64,000 nucleotides of DNA from an uncultured beta proteobacterium (GTDB lineage Bacteria > Pseudomonadota > Gammaproteobacteria > Burkholderiales > Burkholderiaceae_C), in the NCBI GenBank assembly GCA_903845935.1, contig CAIMZI010000079.1, positions 1 through 64,000 of the forward strand. The letters are read 5' to 3'. Shown piece after piece: positions 37,898-46,731 of the stretch. The stretch's first letter is position 1. Every line of letters starts with the position of its first letter. Both the position numbers and the translations under genes were made by a program. The notes beneath the pieces are model-generated. The model was not told the origin of the DNA, ran no database searches, and worked only from the letters and a program-made list of their open reading frames with translations.

Positions 37898-39453
37898 TTT
37901 CGGAACAACTGGTAGATCTGTCGCGGTTGCAGTTTGCCGCCACAGCGCTGTACCACTTTCTCTTTGTGCCACTCACCATCGGCATGGTGTGGATGTTGGT
38001 GATCATGGAGAGCGTCTATTTAATGACGGGCAATGTGATCTGGAAAGACATGACGCGCTTCTGGGGCAAGCTCTTTGGCATCAATTTTGCATTGGGCGTC
38101 ACCACCGGCATCACGCTGGAATTCCAGTTCGGCACCAACTGGGCCTATTACTCGCATTACGTGGGAGACATCTTTGGCGCACCCCTGGCCATCGAAGGGC
38201 TGATGGCCTTCTTCCTGGAATCGACCATGATTGGCCTGTTCTTCTTTGGCTGGGACCGGCTTAGCAAACCCCAGCATTTACTGGTCACCCTGCTGATGGC
38301 CGTGGGCACCAATCTGTCGGCGCTGTGGATTCTGATTGCCAATGGTTGGATGCAAAACCCAGTGGGTGCGGAGTTCAGCTACCAGACCATGCGCATGGAG
38401 ATGACCGATTTCTGGGCCGTGCTGTTCAACCCCGACGCACAGGCCAAGTTTGTGCACACGGTGTCGGCCGGCTATGCCACCGGCGCCATGTTTGTGCTGT
38501 CGATTTCCAGCTGGTATCTGCTCAAAAAGCGGAACGTGGAATTTGCCAAGCGCAGCTTTCGCGTGGCCGCCGCCTTTGGTCTGGCCTCGGTGCTGAGCGT
38601 CATCGTGCTGGGTGATGAATCGGGCTACACGGTAGGTGAGGCGCAGCAAACCAAACTAGCTGCCATGGAAGCCATGTGGGAGACCAAGCCTGCACCGGCA
38701 GGACTGACGCTGGTAGCCAGCATCAACGAGGTCGAACAGAAGAACAACTGGGAGATTGAAATTCCTTGGGTCATGGGCGTGATTGGCACGCGCTCGCTCA
38801 GCAAGGAGATTCCCGGCATTCACGAGATCAAGGCCAAGAACCGCGAGCGGATTGTGCGTGGCATCATCGCCGTCAATGCACTCGAAGCACTGCGCACCAA
38901 CCGGCAGGACGCGGTGGCCAAGCAGGTATTCGAGGAGCACAAGACAGACCTGGGTTTTGGCCTGTTGCTTAAAAAATACGTGGTCGATGTCAACACCGCC
39001 ACCCCCGAGATCATCGAGCGCGCCGTCAATGACACCGTGCCACGCGTCACTCCCATGTTCTGGGCCTTCCGTCTCATGGTCTCACTGGGATTTTCCATGC
39101 TGCTGCTCTTTGGTTTGGCCTTCTGGAGTACCTTGAAGTCGGCCTGCATGGGCAAGCCTTGGCTACTCAAAGTTGCGCTGTGGATGCTGCCCGCACCCTG
39201 GCTGGCCTGCGAGCTGGGCTGGTTTGTTGCCGAGTACGGCCGCCAGCCCTGGACCATCTATGGCGTGCTGCCCACGCACCTGAGTGTGTCAACACTAAGC
39301 GTCAACAGCCTGTATGGCTCACTGGCCGGATTCATCGGCTTCTACACCGTGCTGCTGGTGGTCGAGATGTTCCTGATGGTCAAGTTCGCCCGTATGGGCC
39401 CCGGCAGCCTGGGCACCGGTCGCTATGTCAACGAGCCGCAGTTTCATGCTTAA
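37894..39453 (+). CDS. cydA: Cytochrome bd ubiquinol oxidase subunit I
   Basis: A 519-aa heme-bearing subunit of cytochrome bd, the high-affinity quinol oxidase. Heme ligand and quinol features are visible: LQFAATALYHFLFVPLTIG at the N-terminus, GRQPWTIYGVLPT near residue 450 and a long Q-loop region between residues 230 and 380. Length is like E. coli CydA (522 aa), implying the long-Q-loop type. It follows cydP with overlap and precedes cydB by 11 bases. Confidence 0.97.
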   Translation: MISEQLVDLSRLQFAATALYHFLFVPLTIGMVWMLVIMESVYLMTGNVIWKDMTRFWGKLFGINFALGVTTGITLEFQFGTNWAYYSHYVGDIFGAPLAIEGLMAFFLESTMIGLFFFGWDRLSKPQHLLVTLLMAVGTNLSALWILIANGWMQNPVGAEFSYQTMRMEMTDFWAVLFNPDAQAKFVHTVSAGYATGAMFVLSISSWYLLKKRNVEFAKRSFRVAAAFGLASVLSVIVLGDESGYTVGEAQQTKLAAMEAMWETKPAPAGLTLVASINEVEQKNNWEIEIPWVMGVIGTRSLSKEIPGIHEIKAKNRERIVRGIIAVNALEALRTNRQDAVAKQVFEEHKTDLGFGLLLKKYVVDVNTATPEIIERAVNDTVPRVTPMFWAFRLMVSLGFSMLLLFGLAFWSTLKSACMGKPWLLKVALWMLPAPWLACELGWFVAEYGRQPWTIYGVLPTHLSVSTLSVNSLYGSLAGFIGFYTVLLVVEMFLMVKFARMGPGSLGTGRYVNEPQFHA

Positions 39454-39464
39454 CAGGACGCACT

Positions 39465-40601
39465 ATGTTTGACTATTCAACTCTCAAAATCATCTGGTGG
39501 CTGCTGGTCGGTGTTCTCTTGGTCGGCTTTGCCATCATGGATGGACACGACATGGGTGTGGGAACCCTGCTGCCCTTTGTTGGGCGCAACGATCTGGAGC
39601 GCCGCGTTGTCATCAACACGGTGGGGCCGCACTGGGACGGCAACCAGGTCTGGTTCATCACCGGTGGAGGCGCCATCTTTGCCGCTTGGCCTCTCGTCTA
39701 TGCCACTGCATTTAGCGGCTTTTACTGGGCCATGTTGGTGGTGCTGTGGGCGCTGTTCTTCCGCCCGGTGGGCTTTGATTACCGCAGCAAGATCCACAAC
39801 GCCACTTGGCGCAGCACCTGGGATTGGGGGCTGTTCATTGGCGGCTCGGTGCCTCCGCTGATCTTTGGCGTGGCCTTTGGCAACCTGCTGCAGGGGGTTC
39901 CCTTCCAGTTCGACCTCTACATGGTCTCCACGTATACAGGCAGCTTCTGGCAATTGCTCAACCCGTTTGCCCTGCTGGCCGGTGTCGTCAGCAGCGCCAT
40001 GATCACCCTGCAAGGTGGCGCCTATCTGGCCCACCGCACCGAAGGCATTATTCAGGAGCGCACCATCCGGGCGGCAACGGGTGCGGCGCTGCTGATGGTG
40101 CTGGCCTTTGTGGGCGCGGGCTTCTGGCTGCAAGGCATTGACGGTTACCGGATTGCCTCCGTCATCAGCACCAACGCCTTGCCAGACCCCATTGCCAAGA
40201 CGGTGGTCCGCGAGGCCGGTGCCTGGATGGTGAATTACGGCAAACAACCGCTGCTGTGGCTGCTGCCTGCTCTGGGCATTGGCGGTGCGTTGCTGAGCGC
40301 CTTGCTGCTTCGTCTGCGCTGGACCCTGAGTGGCTTCGTGGCCTCCTCGCTGGCCGTGCTCGGAGTCATCGGCACGGCGGGCGCGTCGATGTTTCCCTTC
40401 GTCATGCCGTCGAGTTCCATGCCGGCTGCGAGCTTGACGGTGTGGGACAGCGTGTCGAGTCACCTGACCCTTGGCATCATGTTCTGGGCCACCATGCTGT
40501 TCATGCCCCTCATCATCCTTTACACCTCCTGGGCCTATAGTGTCATGCGCGGCAAGGTGACGGCGGCCTACATCCGGGAGAACGACCATGCTGCTTACTA
40601 A
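39465..40601 (+). CDS. cydB: Cytochrome bd ubiquinol oxidase subunit II
   Basis: A 378-aa multi-pass membrane subunit of cytochrome bd. Typical features are LKIIWWLLVGVLLVGFAIMDGHDMGVG, VGPHWDGNQVWFITGGGAIFAAWP and FFRPVGFDYRSK. The ATG at 39465 begins the protein; the tracked 39159 start reads back through cydA. Its last 14 bases overlap a small downstream ORF with its own ribosome site. Confidence 0.97.
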   Translation: MFDYSTLKIIWWLLVGVLLVGFAIMDGHDMGVGTLLPFVGRNDLERRVVINTVGPHWDGNQVWFITGGGAIFAAWPLVYATAFSGFYWAMLVVLWALFFRPVGFDYRSKIHNATWRSTWDWGLFIGGSVPPLIFGVAFGNLLQGVPFQFDLYMVSTYTGSFWQLLNPFALLAGVVSSAMITLQGGAYLAHRTEGIIQERTIRAATGAALLMVLAFVGAGFWLQGIDGYRIASVISTNALPDPIAKTVVREAGAWMVNYGKQPLLWLLPALGIGGALLSALLLRLRWTLSGFVASSLAVLGVIGTAGASMFPFVMPSSSMPAASLTVWDSVSSHLTLGIMFWATMLFMPLIILYTSWAYSVMRGKVTAAYIRENDHAAY

Positions 40602-40737
40602 GCCGCCCGAGCAAGACAACGAACGCCGCAACGGCTGGGTCTTTAAAGACAAATCGGCACCTGCCAACTTGGAAGTGCCGCCGCATAAATACCTCACCGC
40701 CAGCAAGTTGCTGATCGGTGAAGACGACGCAGCCTGA
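40588..40737 (+). CDS. Small ORF in the cyd operon (49 aa), unknown
   Basis: Not in the ORF track. ATG 40588 is preceded by GGGAG at 7 bases and encodes 49 residues (MLLTKPPEQDNERRNGWVF...) ending at TGA 40735-40737. It overlaps the cydB 3' end by 14 bases and precedes cydX by 20 bases. It is hydrophilic with no membrane span. The ribosome site and position support translation, but I know no family. Confidence 0.45.
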   Translation: MLLTKPPEQDNERRNGWVFKDKSAPANLEVPPHKYLTASKLLIGEDDAA

Positions 40738-40757
40738 GCGCTGAGAAAGACAATCAC

Positions 40758-40877
40758 ATGTGGTACTTTGCCTGGATTTTGGGCGTCGGCTTTGCCGTCT
40801 TGCTGGCCATTTTGAATGCGATGTGGGGTGAAAACGAGGACGCGCGTGCCGCTGTGCGAAAGGGCAAAAAGCGGTGA
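40758..40877 (+). CDS. cydX: Cytochrome bd small subunit CydX
   Basis: A 39-aa single-helix protein, too short for the track. MWYFAWILGVGFAVLLAILNAMW followed by an acidic/basic tail is the classical CydX sequence pattern; CydX stabilises the CydAB heme centres. GAGAAAG precedes the ATG. Its TGA shares a base with the ybgE ATG (TGATG). Confidence 0.93.
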   Translation: MWYFAWILGVGFAVLLAILNAMWGENEDARAAVRKGKKR

Positions 40878-41167
40878 TGGCAAATAATGCGGTAGCCCCG
40901 GCGCCTGCGCCGAGCGCCATACACTTACCAAGCCTGCTCGCAGCACTTGCCATCATGCTGTTCGGCACCATCTATCCTCTGGCGCTCGCGCGTTCCAATG
41001 GCAGTGTGGACCATGGTTTTCTCGTAGCCCTGTTATGGGCCATGAGTGCCGGACTGGTGCGTGGCGTGGGCTTTGTGCCGCGCGCCCTCGGCTGGAAGCT
41101 ATTTTTTTCCGGCTGGTCTTGCGGGGCAGGTCTGCTTATGGCGGCAGGGTTGCGTTGGATTGTCTGA
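40877..41167 (+). CDS. ybgE: cyd operon protein YbgE
   Basis: A 96-aa membrane protein with three hydrophobic segments (SLLAALAIMLFGTIYPLAL, GFLVALLWAMSAGLVRGVGF, LFFSGWSCGAGLLMAAGL), matching the YbgE family encoded after cydX. The PRALGWKLFFS segment is family-like. Its exact role in cytochrome bd biogenesis is unknown. ATG 40877 overlaps the cydX stop by one base, so I prefer it to the tracked GTG 40874. Confidence 0.85.
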   Translation: MANNAVAPAPAPSAIHLPSLLAALAIMLFGTIYPLALARSNGSVDHGFLVALLWAMSAGLVRGVGFVPRALGWKLFFSGWSCGAGLLMAAGLRWIV

Positions 41168-41194
41168 GCCACTGATACGTAAAGAGATACGCCT

Positions 41195-41602
41195 ATGCCC
41201 ACTGAAACTACCATCTATGTCCAACTGGGCGGCGAAGCCGCCATCTATGCGCTGGTGAATCGCTTTTATGAACTGATGGACGCGCTACCAGAGGCGTACA
41301 CGGTGCGTCAGTTGCACCCTGAAAGCCTTGCGGGAAGTGCGACAAGCCTGTTTGAATATTTGTCAGGCTGGTTTGGTGGCCCAGCGCTTTATGTCGCCAA
41401 AAAGGGCCACCCCCGCTTGCGCATGCGCCATGCTCCCTATGCCGTGGGACCGGTGGTGCGGGATGAATGGATGCTGTGCATGACCCAGGCGCTTACCGAG
41501 CAGGTGACTGACATCGCGCTGCGCGACCAACTCATCCACACCTTTGACCAAATGGCCACCCATTTGATCAACACCGACGGCAGCCATAGTTGCGCTAGCT
41601 AG
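41195..41602 (+). CDS. Group II truncated hemoglobin
   Basis: A 135-aa 2/2 globin. The YLSGWFGGPALYV helix, proximal His in RMRHAPYAVG and the group II Trp in RDEWMLCM place it in the trHb2 (HbO) class, which binds oxygen or NO. AAGAGA precedes the ATG and the gene is 27 bases after ybgE, so it is likely part of the cytochrome bd transcript. That position suggests oxygen delivery to, or NO protection of, the oxidase (inference). Confidence 0.93.
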   Translation: MPTETTIYVQLGGEAAIYALVNRFYELMDALPEAYTVRQLHPESLAGSATSLFEYLSGWFGGPALYVAKKGHPRLRMRHAPYAVGPVVRDEWMLCMTQALTEQVTDIALRDQLIHTFDQMATHLINTDGSHSCAS

Positions 41603-41647
41603 TGCAGCTGAACCCTGAGGTTCATGAAATTTCCCCCTGGAGACCCT

Positions 41648-42121
41648 ATGAAAGCCTTTCAAGACTACTACCCCGAAAACGTCGCACAGTGTTACGGTTG
41701 CGGCTCCAACAACAGCCACGGCCACCAAATCAAGACGCATTGGGATGGCGAGGAAACGGTGACCTTTTTTACACCCGAGCCTTACCAGATGTCGGTGCCG
41801 GGTTTTGCCTATGGTGGATTGATCGCATCGCTGATTGACTGCCACGGCACAGCAACCGCCGCTGCCGCCATGTACCGGGAACAAGTGCGCGCAATGGACA
41901 GCCTGCCGCCGTTTCGCTTTGTGACAGGCTCACTGCATGTGGATTTCCTGAAACCCACGCCTATTGGGGGCGCACTGGAAATTCGCGGACGTGTCAAGGA
42001 GATCAAAGGCCGAAAAGTTATCGTGGAAATTTCGGTTTTGGCCAGCGCTGTGCTTACCGCGCGTGGCGAAGTCATCGCCGTCCAAATGCCCGAGAGCTTC
42101 GGCAGCAAACCAGGCGAGTGA
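41648..42121 (+). CDS. PaaI-like hotdog-fold thioesterase
   Basis: A 157-aa hotdog-fold protein. The core helix YGGLIASLIDCHGTATA carries the usual catalytic Asp, and LHVDFLKPTPIGGALEIRG is the central strand region. A CYGCGSNN segment near the N-terminus is common in a subclass of these enzymes. The substrate is presumably an acyl-CoA. The start is ATG 41648 with GGAGA upstream; the tracked 41624 adds eight unlikely residues. It is the last gene before a broken metal/efflux cassette. Confidence 0.85.
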   Translation: MKAFQDYYPENVAQCYGCGSNNSHGHQIKTHWDGEETVTFFTPEPYQMSVPGFAYGGLIASLIDCHGTATAAAAMYREQVRAMDSLPPFRFVTGSLHVDFLKPTPIGGALEIRGRVKEIKGRKVIVEISVLASAVLTARGEVIAVQMPESFGSKPGE

Positions 42122-42334
42122 TATGGCGGTATTGGGCTGATTCGTTCACTCTAGGAGCAGCGCGCACCCTCGCAGCGTGCATGGAACGTTGAAGGCAGTA
42201 GAACCTTGAGCTCTTTAGGAAGAATCACGCTTTTCATATGACTCGGATCATATGGTTATTCGTGTTTGTCATTCATACTTTTCCCATACGCAGTGAATCC
42301 GTTGCGCGCGGTCATCGCCCTGAAGGACATCGAG

Positions 42335-42552
42335 ATGAACATATCCATGCAAATCGAAATCGACAACCTCACATGTGGGCGATGCGAAAGATCGTCAAAG
42401 GCCTGTCAGCCATGCTGGAGGTCTCTGATCTCTTCGCGGATCGCGAACATCAGCTGGTGCAATTCACTGGTGCTGCCTGGCTTCGCGATGCAGTCGTCCA
42501 AAAGCTCCGAACCATGGGCTATCCGGAGAAGGCGATGCGAGAATCTATGTAG
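42335..42552 (+). pseudogene. Heavy-metal-associated (HMA) domain protein, frameshifted
   Basis: One frame reads MQIEIDNLTCGRCERS, the metal-binding CxxC head of a CopZ-like HMA domain. The rest, IVKGLSAMLEVSDLFADREHQLVQF to LRTMGYPEK, continues in another frame. The break lies near 42390-42400, next to GCGAAAGATCGTC. Neither frame alone encodes a full domain, so this is a pseudogene unless there is a sequencing error. The 213 bases upstream of it contain no gene that I can support. Confidence 0.75.
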
Positions 42553-42625
42553 AAGAAAATGAGCGTCAACAGATGCTGTAAAAGCGCATGGGCATGACGT
42601 CCATGTAAGGTTTGGCCAGCCGATC

Positions 42626-43930
42626 GTGCGGTCTAGTGGTGGCAGATTGACCCACGGGTTCGTACGTCCAATACGATGCGCGGTAGTCCCCAGCCTCAAC
42701 AACCATTCGAACGGACCGCCCGAGTCATTCTCCTCCTCGATCAAACGCCGCCTTCTGTTGGCTTGCTTAGCCGCGCTACTTATAGGTCTATTCCTCTTCG
42801 TGATGATGCGATCGGGTCCGCTGGCTCCCATCAAATTAACGATTGCCTGAGTCCAGGAGGGTAGCTTCGCCCCCGAGCTTTTTGGCATCGGCACCGTGGA
42901 GGCCCGACGCAACTGGATGATTGGCCCGACCGTCGCCGGGCGCGTGCTGAGCGTGAAGGTCGACGTGGGCGACGCGGTCAAAGCCGGACAGCTGCCTGCG
43001 GAGATGGACCCGGTGGACGTCGACCAGCGACTGGCATCACTGGATGCCGCCATTGAGCGAGCCCGAAGCGCACAGGCGGCAGCGACTGCTCTTCAAACGG
43101 ACGCTGCTGCCAGACGCGAATTGGCGAGTTCTAACATGCGCAGAAATCAGGACTTGGCGGACCAGCATTTCATCAGTTCGGGCGCCTTGGAGAGTTTCAT
43201 CCAAACCAAGGCGTCGGCCGATGCCACGCTGGATTCGGCACGCGCCAACGCGACGGGCGCCGTACAGGACTTGAACCGCGCCAAGGCGGATCGGGCTGCC
43301 TTGTTGCAGCAGCGTGCCAATGTGCGCTTGATTGCACCATCGGATGGCGTCGTGTCTGCACGCGATGCAGAGTCCGGCTCCACCGTCGTGGCGGGCCAAT
43401 CGGTGCTGCGCCTCATTGATCCGACCAGCCTGTGGGTCAAGTTGCGTGTGGACCAAGGCCGTTCCGGCGGACTCAAGCAGGGATTGAAGGCTCGGTTGGT
43501 CTTGCGTTCCCAGCCGCAAACCACCATCGACGGCACGGTGGCCCGGGTCGAGTTGCTCGGCGACAGTGTGACCGAAGAGCGCATCGCCCAGTTGGCATTC
43601 GACAAAGCGCCACTCGGGATGGCGGTGGGGGAAATGACTGAGGCACGCATTCAACTCCCGTCCATAGGCCAATCCCTCATCGTTCCGGCTGCGAGCATTC
43701 GGCACCAGGGCGGCACTACCGGCGTCTGGCGCATGGAGTCGGTCAAGCCTGTGTTCGCACAGGTAAAGCTAGGCGCCACCAGTCTGGATGGTCATACCCG
43801 AATTGTGGATGGTCTCAAAGCCGGCGACGAAGTCGTAGTCTACAGCCAGAAGCCCCTATCTGCCGGTGCTCGCCTACAGGTCGTGGACGCCATCGTCGCG
43901 CCCGCAGGCGTAGCCGGAGTGGCCCAGTGA
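42626..43930 (+). pseudogene. HlyD-family periplasmic adaptor interrupted by TGA
   Basis: A membrane-fusion (HlyD/DevB-like) adaptor. The N-terminal membrane anchor (RRLLLACLAALLIGLFLFVMM) is followed by PLAPIKLTIA, then a TGA at 42848-42850, then VQEGSFAPELFGIGTVEARR in the same frame. The barrel-sandwich and coiled-coil parts (VAGRVLSVKVDVGDAVKAGQ and onward) are intact to 43930. A C to T change in an Arg codon (CGA to TGA) would explain it. A GTG at 42896 could restart translation but would lack the anchor. It overlaps the permease gene by 4 bases. Confidence 0.8.
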
Positions 43931-45121
43931 TAAGCCTGGCAGGCCGCGATATCCTGCACGCGTGGCCCAAGTTTGTGTTGACGGGCATGGGCCTGGGACT
44001 GCTGATTGGCGTGACCTTGTCCATGGCCGGGGTGTATCGCGGCATGGTGGACGATGCCGAGGCCTTGCTGACCAACAGCGGTGCCGATCTGTGGGTAGTG
44101 CAAAAAGACACCCAGGGCCCTTACGCGGAGTCGTCCAGCCTCAAGGACGACGCAGTTCACGGCATCGAAGGCATGCCGGGCGTCTCGCTGGAGGCCAATG
44201 TGACCTATTTGAACATGCAGGTCCAAAGAGGCTCCGACGAGGCACGCGCCTTGGTGGTGGGCATAGAGCCAGGCAAACCCGGCAGTCCTGCGCAGCTGGT
44301 GGCGGGGCGATCTTTGACTCGCAGCCATTATGAAGCGGTGGCAGACGTGAAGACCGGCTTTGTCCTCGGGGACCGCATTCGCATCCGTCGCCATGCGTAC
44401 GACGTGGTCGGCCTGACCCAACGCATGGTGTCTTCGGGCGGCGACCCGATGGTTTTCATTCCACTGAAGGATGCCCAGGAAGCGCAGTTTTTTTAAGGAT
44501 AACGACGCTATCGTTAACGACCGCGCGCGCACTTCGGCCAACCCCGCGTTCAACCGTCCGGGTTTGCCGGGACTGTTGGATGCTGCCATTGCCAGCCAGA
44601 CCAGCAGCCATAGCGTGAACGCAGTGCTGGTGCGGGTGCGCGAAGGATATTTACCGGAACAGGTTGCCGAGCCGATACGGCGATGGAAGCACCTGGAGGC
44701 CTATGACCGAGCGGGTATGGAAGACATCCTGGTCGCCAAACTCATCGCCACCTCGGCCAAGCAGATCGGCATGTTTCTGGTCATCCTGGCCATCGTCAGT
44801 GCCGCCGTCGTGACCTTCATCATCTACACCATGACGATAGGAAAGATCCGCGAAATTGCGGTTCTAAAGCTCATTGGTACCAGCAACACGACCATCGCCT
44901 CAATGATTTTGCAGCAAGCCATGGGATTGGGATTGATCGGTTTCCTCGTTGGAAAGCTTGCGGCCACGCTATGGGCGCCGGTCTTCCCCAAATACGTGCT
45001 CTTATTGCAAAACGATGCCTTGCGCGGACTTGCGGCTGTGATGCTGATCTGCGCACTGGCGAGCACCCTGGCCATTCGCATCGCCATCAAGGTCGATCCA
45101 GCAGAAGCGATTGGAGGATGA
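43927..45121 (+). pseudogene. FtsX-type ABC permease (DevC-like), frameshifted at a T7 run
   Basis: The first part (GTG 43927, overlapping the adaptor stop) has an N-terminal helix FVLTGMGLGLLIGVTLSMAGV and a periplasmic MacB-like domain ending LKDAQEAQFF. A run of seven T (44488-44494) then gives TAA. With six T the frame would continue KDNDAIVNDRA into the second ORF, which holds three more transmembrane helices ending IKVDPAEAIGG. The single extra T breaks an otherwise complete permease. It may be a mutation, a sequencing error or slippage-tolerant expression. Confidence 0.82.
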
Positions 45122-45123
45122 AC

Positions 45124-45882
45124 ATGACATCCATCATCCAGCCAAGCATTCGGCAGGCCGGCATCGTTGTTCAGCGCTTGCGCAAGGTCTATGGTCGGGG
45201 CGACACCGCCGTCGAGGCGCTAAAAAGTGTTGACATGGTGGTTTGTCCTGGCGAGGTTGTGGGGCTCGTGGGGCCCTCGGGTTCAGGCAAGAGCACCTTG
45301 CTCAAATGCCTGGGTGCCATCATCGAGCCCACCTCGGGTCGCATGGTGTTGGGTGGCAACACGCTGTACGACAACGCATGGAAAACCAAGGACCTGCGTA
45401 CCTTGCGCCGCGACAACATTGGTTTTGTCTTTCAGGCGCCCTATCTGATCCCATTTTTGGATGTGACCGACAACGTGGCCTTGCTCCCTATGCTGGCCGG
45501 AATGCCCAATTCGCTGGCGCGGGCGCGGGCATTGGAACTGCTGAAAGAACTCGATGTAGCGCATCGCGCCAAGGCGGAGCCATCCCAGCTTTCGGGTGGC
45601 GAGCAGCAACGGGTGTCGATTGCCAGGGCTTTAGCCAACCGGCCACCCGTCATTCTGGCCGACGAGCCTACTGCGCCACTGAACAGTGAAAGGGCCTTGG
45701 CCGTGATGCGCATTCTCAATCGCATGGCCATCCAGTACCAAGCCGCAGTCATCGTGGTGACGCACGACGAAAAAATCATTCCCACCTTCAAGCGGATTTA
45801 CCACATTCGGGAGGGGCGGACGATGGAGGAGGCTGGGGAAGGCCGCTCGTTGGATCAAATGCGGCCGACTTTACCGTCCTGA
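45124..45882 (+). CDS. ABC transporter ATP-binding protein (DevA/MacB type)
   Basis: A 252-aa ATPase, the only intact gene of the HMA-HlyD-permease cassette. Walker A GPSGSGKST, Q-loop FVFQAPYLIPF, signature LSGGEQQRVSIARA, Walker B VILADEPTAPLNSE (usually APLDSE) and H-loop VTHD are present. ATG 45124 with GGAGG at 6 bases is preferred; ATG 45118 overlaps the permease stop. The last 12 bases overlap the convergent TlpA-like gene. With its permease and adaptor broken, its function is doubtful. Confidence 0.88.
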   Translation: MTSIIQPSIRQAGIVVQRLRKVYGRGDTAVEALKSVDMVVCPGEVVGLVGPSGSGKSTLLKCLGAIIEPTSGRMVLGGNTLYDNAWKTKDLRTLRRDNIGFVFQAPYLIPFLDVTDNVALLPMLAGMPNSLARARALELLKELDVAHRAKAEPSQLSGGEQQRVSIARALANRPPVILADEPTAPLNSERALAVMRILNRMAIQYQAAVIVVTHDEKIIPTFKRIYHIREGRTMEEAGEGRSLDQMRPTLPS

Positions 45883-46719
45883 TTTGGCCACTACATCCAG
45901 CAAGAAGGGCAAATAGTCAGGCCAACCGTCCAACGGCCCCGCGTGCGAGAAAACCACCATCCCCAGCTTGTCAAGTACATAGGTCGTCGGAAATGTGGTG
46001 GCCAAGTCTCGATCCGCAATTTTCTTGCCATTGGCCAAGGTCAAGAGCTTTGCGTTGTTGTCTTGCATGCCCGAATCGTGCAGCGGCAATGACAAATGCT
46101 GCCGCTGCATCCATTTGCTGGCAGTCGATATGTTTTCTCTCACCTGCAATAGCACCAGTTGGACCTCAGGGCCGTTTCCCAGCGCTTCGTGCAGCCTCTG
46201 CAACTGAGGCATCTCCAGTTGGCAAGGCTGACACCAAGACGCCCAAAAATGCAATACCAGCACTCGGCCGCGCAGTTCTGACAAGGTGATGGACTTACCG
46301 GTCGGACTGTTAAAGCGGAGATCAAAAAACCGCTCACCCCTGGCCTTGCCCACTCTGGAGTTCCTGGCATCTTTCGAGTTTGCATAGGGGCCCCATAGGG
46401 TGGGCCATTGTTGTGTATCGAACACGATACGGTCGTCAGTTGCGTACGGTGCGCAGATTTCCCCAGACTGCTCATGACAAGCCTGCAGCGCAGCCTTCAG
46501 CACGGTTGGAGCGTTGGCGCCGTCTGCTTTCCATGCCCAGCTGCCACCCGGTGCAATCACAAATGCCCGGTGCGTCCCCGCCTCAAGAAATGCCCGGTAC
46601 CCATCCCGCCCGCTGGAATCCAGATGAGGCACCGCCTCGGCACCAGACAAATTTGAGGCCAATGCGGCCGGCATGCAGCAGCTAACTATCAGCCAGGCTT
46701 CCAACGCCATCGAGCGCAT
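45871..46719 (-). CDS. Exported TlpA-like redox protein with CQPC motif
   Basis: A 282-aa protein with a signal peptide (MALEAWLIVSCCMPAALAS). A first domain of about 90 residues contains YRAFLEAGTHRAFVIAPGGSWAW and two Cys. A C-terminal thioredoxin fold has the redox motif FWASWCQPCQLEMPQ. The gene is 12 bases after the cytochrome b gene in the octaheme cytochrome operon, so it may reduce heme-binding cysteines or handle sulfur intermediates there (inference). It is convergent with, and overlaps, the ABC ATPase gene. Confidence 0.85.
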   Translation of the reverse strand: MRSMALEAWLIVSCCMPAALASNLSGAEAVPHLDSSGRDGYRAFLEAGTHRAFVIAPGGSWAWKADGANAPTVLKAALQACHEQSGEICAPYATDDRIVFDTQQWPTLWGPYANSKDARNSRVGKARGERFFDLRFNSPTGKSITLSELRGRVLVLHFWASWCQPCQLEMPQLQRLHEALGNGPEVQLVLLQVRENISTASKWMQRQHLSLPLHDSGMQDNNAKLLTLANGKKIADRDLATTFPTTYVLDKLGMVVFSHAGPLDGWPDYLPFLLDVVAKSGR

Positions 46720-46731
46720 CTGTGTGAACGC

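Noticed and set aside
39477-40946. 489-aa minus-strand ORF
   Set aside because: Antisense to cydB and its small downstream genes; no family motifs and strongly biased composition.
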